Shown here: positions 7,747-16,768 of the stretch, piece by piece | Layout of the letters: each line of letters begins with the position of its first letter | How positions within the stretch are numbered: the first letter of the stretch is position 1 | Source of the DNA: Niveispirillum sp. | Lineage (GTDB): Bacteria; Pseudomonadota; Alphaproteobacteria; Azospirillales; Azospirillaceae | DNA: 64,000 bases | Direction of reading: 5' to 3' | Assembly: GCF_017996735.1 (NCBI RefSeq) | Contig: NZ_JAGOGJ010000026.1 | Coordinates: 1-64,000, forward strand | The notes under the pieces: model-generated | Databases searched by the model: none | What the model was told of the DNA's origin: nothing | Seen by the model: only the letters and a program-made list of their open reading frames with translations | Made by a program: the position numbers and the translations under genes

Positions 7747-9162
7747 TCAGAACTGGAACTGCATGCGGGCGGCGGTGATGTCCAGCTCGACATCCAGGCC
7801 ATTCGGACGCTCCGTCTTGCTGATCACGTGGTTCAGCATGAAGCGGATGGCCGGGTTGACGTACCAGTTCACGCCGAAGGTCCAGTTGGTCTCCTTGCCC
7901 GTGCCGGTGCCGGCGATGCCGCCGGCGCGGTCGGTCAGGTCCACCTGGCTGTAGCGGGCGGCGACTTCCCAGGCTCCGAAACCGTTCTGGCCGACCGGCC
8001 AGGCGGGCTTCACGCCCGTCCATTCGCCGATATTGTAGTTGCGGCGCTCACCGGTCAGGATGTAGCCGGCGGACACGTAATAGCCGCTGAACTCCGGATC
8101 GGCCAGCGTCTGCACGGCGCCCGAGGCGGTGCGGTCGGCATATTCGGCACCGAAATTGTAGTATTCGGCGGCGGCCCAGAAGCTCTTGAAGTTCACGCCC
8201 AGGTCGGCGCCATAGGCATAGGCGCTGTCGATCTGGTTGATGGCACCCGTGCTGGTCAGCGAGGTGCGGTTGCCACCGACGCGCAGGCCCGGACGGTCGC
8301 CGAAGGTGATGGAGGTGGTGGCGGTGCCGGCGGTCACCGGGCGGGCCGTGGCCTGCGGGGTGGTCTGCAGGACGCCCGACACGCCGATGCCGGCCGAACC
8401 CTCGGTGCCCTGCCAGAAGGCATAGGCGGCGCGGCCCAGCAGGTTGACCTGATCGTCGATGGTGCCCGACGTGTTGGTGGCGTTGCCGGTGACATAGGCG
8501 GCGACGAAGTGGCTGGTGCCCTTGTTCGTCACGCCGATGGCGGTGCGGCTGTCGGAACCGCCAATGCCGACAACGATGTTGCCGATGGGGGCGCGTTCCA
8601 TGAAGGCGATGTCGTTGGACGACGTGCTGTCATCCAGGGTGAACTTGGGCTGCATCACGCCGGCGACGATGGTCCAGCCGGGAATGCCGGTGTAACCGAT
8701 ATTGGCGGCCTGGATCTGGGCGCCGCCGCCGCGATTGTCGGCGAAATTGGCGGTGAATTCATAGGTCCAGTCGGTATAGACCTTGCCGGCCACGCCCAGG
8801 AAGGCGCGGCGGACCTGGAAGCCGTCCGTGGCGTCGGTGGTGAAATTCTTGCCGCCGTTGAAGAAGCCGTAATCCATGTGGATGCGGGCGCGGATGGCGG
8901 CGTCGAAGGCCTTGTCAGCCGTCTGGACGCGGATGCGCCCGCCATCGGCGGTGACCTTGGGCATGGCATCCATCGCCTTCTTCGTGGCGGCGGATTCCTT
9001 GGCAACCGAGTCCTTCAGCGAGGTCAACTGGCCCTGCAGGGCCTGGATCTGCGCGGCCAGGGCATCGATCTGGGCCTGGGACGGGGCGGTCTGGGCGACG
9101 GCCGGGCTGGCGGCCAGAACGGCGACGGCGGCGCCGGCCAGCAGGGTGGACTTGAGGCTCAT
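7747..9162 (-). CDS. Phosphate-selective porin (OprO/OprP family)
   Basis: A 471-residue outer-membrane porin. I placed the start at the ATG at 9162 because GGAG precedes it and the reading opens into a clean signal peptide (LLAGAAVAVLAASPAVAQ). A short coiled-coil (about residues 24-55, QIDALAAQIQALQGQLTSL) follows, as in trimeric OprP-type porins. Next comes a 16-strand-type barrel with FQVRRAFLGVAGKVYTDWTY and a terminal aromatic motif (AARMQFQF). Family members pass phosphate, polyphosphate or other anions, and the exact specificity cannot be read from sequence. A CTGTCAT half-site of a PhoB box is at 9381-9387, but its partner half is poor. It has its own strong terminator and is monocistronic. 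Confidence 0.88.
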   Translation of the reverse strand: MSLKSTLLAGAAVAVLAASPAVAQTAPSQAQIDALAAQIQALQGQLTSLKDSVAKESAATKKAMDAMPKVTADGGRIRVQTADKAFDAAIRARIHMDYGFFNGGKNFTTDATDGFQVRRAFLGVAGKVYTDWTYEFTANFADNRGGGAQIQAANIGYTGIPGWTIVAGVMQPKFTLDDSTSSNDIAFMERAPIGNIVVGIGGSDSRTAIGVTNKGTSHFVAAYVTGNATNTSGTIDDQVNLLGRAAYAFWQGTEGSAGIGVSGVLQTTPQATARPVTAGTATTSITFGDRPGLRVGGNRTSLTSTGAINQIDSAYAYGADLGVNFKSFWAAAEYYNFGAEYADRTASGAVQTLADPEFSGYYVSAGYILTGERRNYNIGEWTGVKPAWPVGQNGFGAWEVAARYSQVDLTDRAGGIAGTGTGKETNWTFGVNWYVNPAIRFMLNHVISKTERPNGLDVELDITAARMQFQF

Positions 9163-9507
9163 TGTTGTTCTCCGGTGGGATCTCACGGGCGACAAAGCCT
9201 GTCGACGCGCCGATCCCCACTCCCGGGTATGTATCGGCTGCCCTTCAGGCCCCGGGGGAGGGCTAACAGAGGTGCATTGCCGAATTGATGCGGTTTTATT
9301 ACGACTTCATGACGTCGGGTGCCTGTTGCATTATGGGCACGCGTCCGTTCAGCCATTTTTTACAATGCAATGCCACGAAACTGTCATGAAACGGGCCGGC
9401 AGCCATCAGCCGGTCAGGCGGCCCGCGCCCGCGTGAACACGGTTGCAAGCTACCTCGAACGGGTAGAGGATGAGCCCCCCACGCCCAACGGAGCAGCCAT
9501 TCCGGCG

Positions 9508-11550
9508 ATGCAGCATCCGCATGCCACACCGGACCCGTCGATGCCGGGCGATCGTCACCCCTCGCCACCTCTGGCGACGATCCCGGTGCTTTTGCTGCTG
9601 GGATTCGCGGTCGTATCGATCATCGCCATCCTGTTGACCACGGCCCGGCATTTCGATGACGGGGAGGCGCAGCGGACGACACAGCGTGTGACGCGCATGG
9701 TGGCGGGGTCGCAGGCATTCCTGGGCCTCGTGCTGCGCGATTATGCCGGCTGGGATGCGGCCGTCACCCATGTGGTGGAAAAGTTGGACACCGTCTGGGC
9801 GGACGAAAATATCGGCGTCTATCTGTCCGGTGGCTATCGGCTGTCCATCTCCATGGTGGTGGATCGTGGCGGACAGGTGATCTACGGGGTGGAGGATGGC
9901 AAGCGCATGTCCCCGTCGCGGATGCGCGACATCGGCCTGCCCGAAACCATGCGCCGCATGATCGACCATACGGTTGCCGCCCTGCCGGGTACGACGGAGG
10001 TGGCGACGGGCGTGGTCCATATGGGGGATGCGCTGTATCTGACCGGCGTCGCGGATATCCGCCCTGGGCTGGGCGGTCCGTCGCGCGACGATGGGGTCGT
10101 GCTGATCTTCATGCAGAAGCTGGACCGTGTCGCGGTGGCCCGCATACTGGACCCGCTTCTGCTGGACAATATCGACATCGTCACGCAACCGGTCGCACTG
10201 GATGAACGCGCGCGCCTGCCCCTGGCGGCCTTCGGGAGCGCACCGGGGGAGCCGCCGATCGGTTGGATCGGCTGGCGGGCGCCGCGACCGGCACAGGATT
10301 TTCTGGCCGGCATCTATTGGGTGCTGGCACTGGTCATCATGGTTCTGTTCGTCCTGACGGCCCATCTGCTGAGCCGGGCGCAACGGGCCGCCCTGCGGGA
10401 AGCCGGGATGAACGAGGCGTTGCTGCAATTGTCGGGGCGCTATCGGGGCCTGATCGATGCGCTGCCCGACATGGTCTGCCTGATGTCGGAAGGTCGGGTT
10501 TCGCTGATCAATGCGGCGGGCCTGTCGATGCTGGGTCTGGACAGTTCCAATGCGGCGCAGGTGGTGGGCCGTCCTTTCCTGGATCTGGTGGCAGAGGATG
10601 ACCGCCTGATCTTCCATCGCGCCATGCAGGTCCGCGGCCGGCCCGGCATCGACTGGGTTGCGCTGCGACTGGGGGGCCGGGGTGGAGAGCCGGTGCCGGT
10701 GGAACTGGCGGTCGTGCCCGTGCTGGGCGAGCCTTTGGGGGAAATGACCCTGGTGGCCCGCGATCGCCGCCCCGAACTGGCGCGGAGGGAAACGTTGCGG
10801 GCGGCGGAAACACGGGCCGCCGTGGCCGATCGGGCCAAGGGCCAGTTCCTGGCCAATATCAGCCATGAACTGCGCACGCCCCTGAACGCCATCATCGGCT
10901 TTTCAGAGATCCTGCGCGACGAGTTGCTGGGGCCGCTGGGCGTGCCCCAGTACAAGGAATATGCCATCGATATCCATGAAGGTGGGCTGCATCTGCTGCG
11001 GCTCGTCAATGATCTGCTGGATATTGCCCGCATGGATGCCGGGGCGCTGGAACTGCGGGAAAGCTGGGTCGAGGTGGCGCCGCTGATTGAACGGTGCGAA
11101 CGGCTGCTGCGGCAGAAGGCGGCGGAACGTGGCGTGCCCGTGCGGCTGGATATTTCGCCGCCCGGTTTGCGTGTCCTGGTGGATGAGATGCGGTTGAAGC
11201 AGATCGTCGTCAACCTGCTGGGCAACGCCATCCGCTTTTCAGGGTCGGGACAGGTGGTGGTGATCGCCGTGCGGCTGGATGGGCCGACAGGGGATATGCT
11301 GATCGATGTGGCAGACCACGGGATCGGTATGAATGTCGAGGCGATGCGGATCGCGCTGGAGCCGTTTGCCCAGGTCGAGGGCGGGCACAATCGCCGCCAG
11401 CCGGGTGCCGGCTTGGGGCTGCCGCTGGCCAAGGGCTATGCCGAGGCGCATGGCGGCGGCCTGACCATGCAGAGCACGCCTGCCGTCGGCACGACCGTCA
11501 CCGTTCGCCTGCCGGCGGGACGCGTGGCGGAGGCACCGAAGCGGGCGTGA
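9508..11550 (+). CDS. Membrane sensor histidine kinase with CHASE4-like and PAS domains
   Basis: A hybrid-free sensor kinase of about 680 residues. Order from the chosen start: TM1 (VLLLLGFAVVSIIAILL), a periplasmic CHASE4-like sensor with the hallmark DYAGWDAAVTH, TM2 (WVLALVIMVLFVLTAHLL), a PAS domain (YRGLIDALPDMVCLM) and HisKA with phospho-acceptor SHELRTPLNAIIGF. The HATPase domain follows, with N box NLLGNAIRFS and G boxes DHGIGM and GAGLGLPLAKG. The frame stays open upstream to a GTG at 9319, and no candidate start has a good ribosome site. ATG 9508 is a compromise; GTG 9433 and ATG 9541 are possible. No response regulator is adjacent, so it is an orphan. It is divergent from the porin. 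Confidence 0.88.
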   Translation: MQHPHATPDPSMPGDRHPSPPLATIPVLLLLGFAVVSIIAILLTTARHFDDGEAQRTTQRVTRMVAGSQAFLGLVLRDYAGWDAAVTHVVEKLDTVWADENIGVYLSGGYRLSISMVVDRGGQVIYGVEDGKRMSPSRMRDIGLPETMRRMIDHTVAALPGTTEVATGVVHMGDALYLTGVADIRPGLGGPSRDDGVVLIFMQKLDRVAVARILDPLLLDNIDIVTQPVALDERARLPLAAFGSAPGEPPIGWIGWRAPRPAQDFLAGIYWVLALVIMVLFVLTAHLLSRAQRAALREAGMNEALLQLSGRYRGLIDALPDMVCLMSEGRVSLINAAGLSMLGLDSSNAAQVVGRPFLDLVAEDDRLIFHRAMQVRGRPGIDWVALRLGGRGGEPVPVELAVVPVLGEPLGEMTLVARDRRPELARRETLRAAETRAAVADRAKGQFLANISHELRTPLNAIIGFSEILRDELLGPLGVPQYKEYAIDIHEGGLHLLRLVNDLLDIARMDAGALELRESWVEVAPLIERCERLLRQKAAERGVPVRLDISPPGLRVLVDEMRLKQIVVNLLGNAIRFSGSGQVVVIAVRLDGPTGDMLIDVADHGIGMNVEAMRIALEPFAQVEGGHNRRQPGAGLGLPLAKGYAEAHGGGLTMQSTPAVGTTVTVRLPAGRVAEAPKRA

Positions 11551-11560
11551 CCGAATCGCC

Positions 11561-12334
11561 TCAGCCTTCGCGGCGGTCCCGGAACATGGACAGGACATGG
11601 GCATGCAGCGCCGTGTCGCCTGCCGCCACGACATTACCGTTGCAGCCAAGGCGAAGCGGCTGGCCTTCCCAGTCGGTGATCAGCCCGCCGGCCCCTTCGA
11701 TCACGGCCACCAGGGCGGCCCAGTCATAGGGTTGCAGCCCCGCCTCCACCATCAGATCGATGAAGCCGGCCGCCAGCAGGCCGAAAGCATAGGCATCACC
11801 CCCCCAGACCATGTAGCGGCTGGAGGCCTGGGTCATGGCGAATTCCACCTGATGGAAGGGCATGGTGGCCGCCTGGGTGGCCATGGCGATATCGCCGCAG
11901 GCCCGTGTGGTCACGGGGGCACCGTTCAGCGTGGTCGGCCGGCCCGCCACGCCCAGCCAGCGGTCGCCCACGACCGGCTGGTCGATGATGCCCAGCACAG
12001 GCACGCCCCGGTGCAGCAGCGCGATCAGGGTGGTGAAGAGTGGCCGGCCCGTGATGAAGGATTTGGTGCCGTCGATCGGGTCGATGACCCAGACATATTC
12101 GGCGTTCAGATCCTGGCTGCCATGTTCTTCGCCCAGAACGCCGTCATCGGGCCGTTCGGTGGTCAGGATGGCGCGGATGGCGCTTTCCACCTCGCGGTCG
12201 GCGATGGTGACGGGCGAGGCGTCGGCCTTCACATCGACATCCACCCGCGTGCGGTAATGGCGGCGGGCAACGGCACCGGCGGCATCGGCGCAGCGCAGGG
12301 CAAGATCGACCAGGAAATCGGGAACGGCGGACAT
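11561..12334 (-). CDS. hisN: Histidinol-phosphatase, inositol-monophosphatase fold
   Basis: A 257-residue enzyme of the IMPase superfamily that dephosphorylates L-histidinol phosphate to histidinol, the penultimate part of histidine biosynthesis. Metal-binding motifs are visible: GEEHG, then WVIDPIDGTKSFITGRP, and a C-terminal PYDWAALVAVIEGAGG. The WGGDAYAFGLLAAGFIDL block is typical of HisN-type rather than generic inositol monophosphatases. The start at 12334 has GGAG nine bases upstream; the longer frame runs back into the terminator of the next gene. Converges with the sensor kinase, leaving only 10 bp between stops. Confidence 0.88.
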   Translation of the reverse strand: MSAVPDFLVDLALRCADAAGAVARRHYRTRVDVDVKADASPVTIADREVESAIRAILTTERPDDGVLGEEHGSQDLNAEYVWVIDPIDGTKSFITGRPLFTTLIALLHRGVPVLGIIDQPVVGDRWLGVAGRPTTLNGAPVTTRACGDIAMATQAATMPFHQVEFAMTQASSRYMVWGGDAYAFGLLAAGFIDLMVEAGLQPYDWAALVAVIEGAGGLITDWEGQPLRLGCNGNVVAAGDTALHAHVLSMFRDRREG

Positions 12335-12378
12335 GTCAGGCGACTCCGGAATGCGCTGTTTGCCCCTGCAAAAGAAAA

Positions 12379-12400
12379 GGGGCGGCATTGCTGCCGCCCC
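12379..12400 (-). terminator. Intrinsic terminator of the cytochrome c gene
   Basis: GGGGCGGCA (12379-12387) pairs with TGCCGCCCC (12392-12400), and on the minus strand it is followed by TTTTCTTTT. A clear rho-independent terminator about 30 bp beyond the cytochrome stop. Confidence 0.9.
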
Positions 12401-12430
12401 CTTCTTACCATGTTCCGCCGGACTTGCCGA

Positions 12431-12967
12431 TTACGGCAGTGCCACCGGGCTGTCGGACAGCGTGCGCAGATATGCGATCAGCGCCGCGCGATCCTCCACC
12501 TTCTTCAGGCCGGCGAAGTTCATCTTCGTGCCCGGGATGGTGGCCTTCGGGTTCGCCAGGAACTTGTTCAGGTGTTCGTAATCCCAGGGGCCTTCCTGCG
12601 CCTTCATGGCGTCGGAATAGGCGAAGCCTTCAGCATGGGCATGCTTGTTGCCCACGATGCCCCAGAGATTCGGCCCCACCTTGTTGGCGCCGCCCTTTTC
12701 GAAGCTGTGGCAGGCCGCGCAGGCCTTGACCAGCTTCTGGCCGGCGGCCGGATCGGCGGCGGCCAGAAGCGGCGTCACCGGATCAGGCTCGGCCGGAGCG
12801 GCAGGCGCAGCGGCGGCGGTTTCGGTCTCCTGCACTTCCACCTTATAGGCGCGTTCCGCCGGGAAGTTCGGGTGTACCAGCTTCTTGGAGACGAAACCCG
12901 CCAGGAGAGCGATCAAGGTCGCCGTCAGGATCGCCATGAAAATCTTATTGAAGGTGCTGCTCGCCAT
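12431..12967 (-). CDS. cycM: Membrane-anchored class I cytochrome c (CycM type)
   Basis: A 178-residue periplasm-facing cytochrome. An uncleaved N-terminal anchor (FMAILTATLIALLAGFV) is followed by an alanine/proline-rich linker and a class I cytochrome c domain with heme motif CAACH. The distal methionine is likely the Met in KATIPGTKMNFAG. Closely similar in layout to Bradyrhizobium CycM, which carries electrons from the bc1 complex to aa3 oxidase. The start at 12967 follows AGGA. The longer open frame to 13390 crosses the kdsB promoter and coding region and is not credible. Divergent from kdsB; the roughly 170 bp between them must hold both promoters. Confidence 0.9.
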   Translation of the reverse strand: MASSTFNKIFMAILTATLIALLAGFVSKKLVHPNFPAERAYKVEVQETETAAAAPAAPAEPDPVTPLLAAADPAAGQKLVKACAACHSFEKGGANKVGPNLWGIVGNKHAHAEGFAYSDAMKAQEGPWDYEHLNKFLANPKATIPGTKMNFAGLKKVEDRAALIAYLRTLSDSPVALP

Positions 12968-13135
12968 CAGTCCTAATCCCTTGGGTTCGCCAAGCGCGGG
13001 CACAATAACGCCAAGAAGCGGACACGTCCATGCCCGCCTTGCCGTAAATCCATGCGCGATACTTAGCTTAAGGATGCAAGAACGCACATGGCTTTCCGCC
13101 TTGACCCGGCGGACCAAATGTCGCACGGGAGAACC

Positions 13136-13918
13136 ATGACCCATCCGAACCGTCCCCAGACCTCCGCCCCGTTGGCTCACCCGCTGGTGGTGATCCCCGC
13201 CCGCCTCGGCTCCACGCGCCTGCCGGACAAGCCGCTGGCCGACATCCATGGCGTGCCGATGATCGTGCATGTCTGGCGCCGCGCCATGGAGGCCGGGATC
13301 GGCCCCGTGGTCGTGGCCGCCGCCGAACAGGCCATCGCCGATGCCGTCACTGCCGCCGGCGGCACGGCCATTCTCACCGATCCGGACCACCCTTCAGGGT
13401 CGGACCGGGTGTGGGAAGCGGTGCGCCGCGTCGATCCCGATGGGCGGTTTGATGCCATCGTCAATGTGCAGGGCGACCTGCCCACCATTGATCCCGCCGC
13501 CATCCGCGCCGTTTTCGGCCCCCTGTCCGATCCCGGCGTGGATATCGCCACCCTGGGTGCCGTCATCACCGACCCGGCGGAACGGACAAATCCCAATGTC
13601 GTGAAGGCTGTGGTGGAAATGGTGCCCGGCGCCGATACGGGCCGCGCGCTCTATTTCACCCGCGCCACCGCGCCCTGGGGGGAGGGGCCGCTGTTCCATC
13701 ATATCGGCCTTTACGCCTATCGCCGCGCCGCGCTGGAGCGCTTTGTCTCCCTGGCGCCGGCGCAGCTTGAACAGCGGGAAAAGCTGGAACAGCTTCGCGC
13801 CCTGGCCAACGGCATGACCATCGCGCTGGCGCGGGTGGACATCGTGCCGCTGGGGGTGGATACAATCGAAGACCTTGACCGCGCCCGCCATATGCTGGCC
13901 CCATCCCCCACGCCGTGA
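13136..13918 (+). CDS. kdsB: 3-deoxy-manno-octulosonate cytidylyltransferase
   Basis: A 260-residue enzyme that activates Kdo with CTP to CMP-Kdo for lipopolysaccharide core synthesis. The nucleotide-binding start [20 protein letters not shown], the HPSGSDRV block, NVQGDLPTI and [10 protein letters not shown] are all diagnostic. The start at 13136 has GGGAGA four bases upstream; an upstream ATG at 13088 lacks one. The next gene, pheA, begins within 50 bp, so the two are probably co-transcribed. Confidence 0.95.
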   Translation: MTHPNRPQTSAPLAHPLVVIPARLGSTRLPDKPLADIHGVPMIVHVWRRAMEAGIGPVVVAAAEQAIADAVTAAGGTAILTDPDHPSGSDRVWEAVRRVDPDGRFDAIVNVQGDLPTIDPAAIRAVFGPLSDPGVDIATLGAVITDPAERTNPNVVKAVVEMVPGADTGRALYFTRATAPWGEGPLFHHIGLYAYRRAALERFVSLAPAQLEQREKLEQLRALANGMTIALARVDIVPLGVDTIEDLDRARHMLAPSPTP

Positions 13919-13965
13919 CCCGCGGCATTCCGTCAACCGCCTCATCTGACAGACAGAGCCCTCCC

Positions 13966-14826
13966 ATGCCCGCCTCCACCATCGCCTATCAGGGCGCACC
14001 CGGTGCCAATTCCGACCTGGCTTGCCGCAGCGTTTTTCCCGACATGGTCACGCTGCCCTGCGCCTCGTTCGAGGATGCGTTTGCCGCGGTGCATGAGGGC
14101 AAGGCCAAGCTGGCCATGATCCCGGTGGAAAACTCGGTCGCGGGCCGCGTCGCCGACATCCACCATCTGCTGCCGCATGGCGGGCTGCATATTATCGGTG
14201 AACATTACCAGCGTGTGGTTCACTGCCTGGTGGCGCCCAAGGGTGCTACGATGGAGGGGTTGACCGAGGTCCATTCCCATATCCAGGCCTTGTCCCAGTG
14301 CCGCAATTATCTGCGCGAACGCGGGCTGAAGCCGGTGAACAATGCCGATACCGCCGGTGCCGCCGCCGATGTCGCCCGTTGGAACGACCCGACCAAGGCG
14401 GCCATTTCGTCCGATCTGGCGGCCGAGATTTATGGCCTGCAGGTGCTGGCCGAAGGGATCGAGGATGCGGCCCACAATACCACACGCTTCCTGATCCTGG
14501 CGCGGGAACCGAATGTGCCGGAACGGGGCACGGACAGCGTCACCACCTTTGTCTTCCGTGTCCGGTCACGACCGGCAGCCCTGTACAAGGCGCTGGGCGG
14601 TTTTGCGACCAATGGCGTCAACATCACCAAGCTGGAAAGCTATCTGGTTGACGGACGGTTTACGGCGGCCCAGTTCTATATCGACGTTGAAGGCCATCCG
14701 GAGGAACGGTCCCTGCGGCTGGCCATGGAGGAACTGGGCTTCTTCGCCAGCGAGGTGAAGTTCCTGGGCGTCTATCCGGCCCACCCGTTCCGCCGCGAAC
14801 AGCAGCAGATGGGCGGCGGTATCTGA
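13966..14826 (+). CDS. pheA: Prephenate dehydratase
   Basis: A 286-residue monofunctional prephenate dehydratase that converts prephenate to phenylpyruvate for phenylalanine synthesis. The catalytic domain starts TIAYQGAPGANSD and contains the catalytic TRFLIL motif. It is followed by a regulatory ACT domain (LYKALGGFATNGVNITKLES) that normally binds phenylalanine for feedback inhibition. I chose ATG 13966, immediately before the conserved first strand. A GTG at 13915 overlapping the kdsB stop would add 17 unconserved residues. It sits directly behind kdsB on the same strand. The chorismate mutase domain found in enterobacterial PheA is absent. Confidence 0.95.
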   Translation: MPASTIAYQGAPGANSDLACRSVFPDMVTLPCASFEDAFAAVHEGKAKLAMIPVENSVAGRVADIHHLLPHGGLHIIGEHYQRVVHCLVAPKGATMEGLTEVHSHIQALSQCRNYLRERGLKPVNNADTAGAAADVARWNDPTKAAISSDLAAEIYGLQVLAEGIEDAAHNTTRFLILAREPNVPERGTDSVTTFVFRVRSRPAALYKALGGFATNGVNITKLESYLVDGRFTAAQFYIDVEGHPEERSLRLAMEELGFFASEVKFLGVYPAHPFRREQQQMGGGI

Positions 14827-14880
14827 TTGCGGGAACGCAGGTTGGTGCCCTAGGCTGCATACTTTACCCAAAGTGTGGTC

Positions 14881-15126
14881 ATGGACACCAACCTGATCCT
14901 GCTCATCGGGCCGACGTTTTTTGCCCTGGCAGCCCTGTTCGCGCCGCAGCGGCAAATACGACGCCTGGAAGACCGGATGCGGGCAGGGGACGACCGTTAT
15001 CTGGATGAACAACGGTCCTATCGGGCCTATCCATGGCAACGGAACGCCCGGGTCCTGCGCGGGCTGGCCCTGATCGTGCTGTCGTTGGAAGCGGTTTATC
15101 TGGGTTTTTACCTGCTGAACCCGTGA
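14881..15126 (+). CDS. Small two-helix membrane protein
   Basis: An 81-residue hypothetical protein with a predicted membrane helix at each end (LILLIGPTFFALAALFA and GLALIVLSLEAVYLGFYLL) and a short charged segment between (RQIRRLEDRMRAGDDRYLDEQ). Codon use matches neighbouring genes. The ribosome site is weak. It follows pheA by 54 bp on the same strand. No family is recognised. Confidence 0.55.
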   Translation: MDTNLILLIGPTFFALAALFAPQRQIRRLEDRMRAGDDRYLDEQRSYRAYPWQRNARVLRGLALIVLSLEAVYLGFYLLNP

Positions 15127-15242
15127 CCTCTTTCCGGTCATCCCAGAAACGCTTTCGTTCCGTCCAAATTCCGCCATCCGTGGCACGCCAAATGAGGTAG
15201 CCGGCGGATGGCGCCGGTGACCGCCTTCCGGGGCCAATAATC

Positions 15243-16559
15243 ATGCGAAACCGTTTCCTGCCCGTCTCTTTCGCCGCTGCCCTGCTTTTGGGCCTCGGTG
15301 CCTGCGCTGTCGATCCCGCCGTCAAGGATGGGGAGATGCGTAACCGACAGATTGCCGCCGGTTCCTGGCGGCTGTCGGAACTGCGCCTGATCTGCATGGG
15401 CAATCCCGATGCGGGCCTTCCCGGCCGTGCCCTGACGCCGGACGAGGCGGCGGAACAGTTGCGGCTGGTTCTGGAACTGTCGTCGCTGGCCCCCGATGTC
15501 TGGCCCAACGTGCCCTTGTCCAGCCGGCGCATGGACGAATTCCGCCGCATCTGCGCCGGCGATCCCGCCACGAATACGGCCGCCCGCGCCCTGACCCCGG
15601 CGGAGCGACTGGAATTGATGGCGCTGCTGGCCACCACGCCGGCCAGTCTGCCGACGGTCGCCGGCAGCGGCGGGTCGGCCGGTGCCGTGATCTGGAATGA
15701 TCCGGGCTATCGCAGTGGTGGCGGCGGCTATTCCGATGACCGGTTCCGCGACCCCGAATATGACCGGCTGATCTGGGAGATGGAGCGTGACCGGGCGCGG
15801 TGGGATGCCTATCTCTGGGAACAGCGCCGTCAGCAGATCTATTGGGAACATGAGCGTCGCCGCCGCGAATGGGAACGCGACCGCGCCCGTTGGGAGCGTG
15901 AACGTCGTGACCATGATCGTGCGGAAGAAGACCGGCGTCGCGCTGAGGATGCGCGGCGCCGGGCCGAGGAAGATCGCCGCCGGTTCGAGGAGGAACGCCG
16001 CCGTAATGAACGGCCGCCGGTGGTCCAGCCCCCATCGCCGCGCCCCCCCGATGAGGATTTCCGCCGCCGGCGGGAAGCGGAGGAGGCTGCTCGTCGCCTG
16101 GAGGAACAGCGACGCCGGGCGCAGGAGGAAGTCCGCGACAATGACCGTCGCCGCGAGGCCGACGAAACGGCGCGGCGTCTGGAGGAACAGCGACGCCGGG
16201 CGCAGGACGAGCAGCGCCGTCAGGCCGATGATGACCAGCGCCGCGCCGCCGAGGATGGTGCCCGCCGGATGGAGGAGCAACGCCGTCAGGCAGAGGAGGC
16301 GGCCCGCCGTCAGGCCGATGACGATCGGCGCCACGCCGCTGAGGAGAATGCCCGCCGGATGGACGAGCAACGTCGGCAGGCAGAAGACGCAGCCCGCCGC
16401 CAGGCCGACGATGACCGTCGTCAGGCCGCCGAGGAGAATGCCCGGCGGATGATGGAACAGCGGCGTCAGGCGGAAGAAGAGGCCCGCCGCCAGCGCGAAC
16501 AGGCACCGCCGCCACCGCCGCCGCGTACCCAGCCTGGCGGGGACACTCAGATCCCCTGA
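15243..16559 (+). CDS. Lipoprotein with a long charged coiled-coil or single alpha-helix
   Basis: A 438-residue predicted lipoprotein. The signal peptide ends in the lipobox LGAC (Cys21). A compact N-terminal region of about 130 residues holds two related halves around ELRLICMGNP and EFRRICAGDP, each with a Cys. A Gly/Tyr-rich linker follows, and then roughly 240 residues of Arg/Glu/Asp/Gln/Ala, such as RRREWERDRARWERERRDHD. This composition forms either a coiled coil or an isolated stable helix. Two full units and a partial third of a 90-bp (30-residue) repeat are visible at 16260-16500, and the protein ends in a polyproline tail. The role is unknown; a rigid periplasmic spacer between the outer membrane and the wall is an inference. 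Confidence 0.75.
   Translation: MRNRFLPVSFAAALLLGLGACAVDPAVKDGEMRNRQIAAGSWRLSELRLICMGNPDAGLPGRALTPDEAAEQLRLVLELSSLAPDVWPNVPLSSRRMDEFRRICAGDPATNTAARALTPAERLELMALLATTPASLPTVAGSGGSAGAVIWNDPGYRSGGGGYSDDRFRDPEYDRLIWEMERDRARWDAYLWEQRRQQIYWEHERRRREWERDRARWERERRDHDRAEEDRRRAEDARRRAEEDRRRFEEERRRNERPPVVQPPSPRPPDEDFRRRREAEEAARRLEEQRRRAQEEVRDNDRRREADETARRLEEQRRRAQDEQRRQADDDQRRAAEDGARRMEEQRRQAEEAARRQADDDRRHAAEENARRMDEQRRQAEDAARRQADDDRRQAAEENARRMMEQRRQAEEEARRQREQAPPPPPPRTQPGGDTQIP
16260..16500 (+). repeat. 90-bp tandem repeat in the coiled-coil lipoprotein gene
   Basis: Units start at 16260, 16350 and 16440, with an exact 90-bp period. Each encodes ARRMxEQRRQAExAARRQADD and ten more charged residues; the third unit is partial. 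Confidence 0.8.
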
Positions 16560-16768
16560 GGTCGGCCCAAACAACCCCGGTCCAACGCGGGAAAGGTGCC
16601 GGACGCGCCCCCGGTTCCGCCGCAAGGCAGGGCCGGTTGCCGTTCGGCTTCGATTGTCGTGCATCAAAGATGGCCCTGGGGCCTCGGGTCCGCTATCGTC
16701 GCTGCGGTTGAACCGCCTTGGCCTGCTGTGACATGCCGAGGCCATAATTCCCCGCTTTCCTGTCCGGC

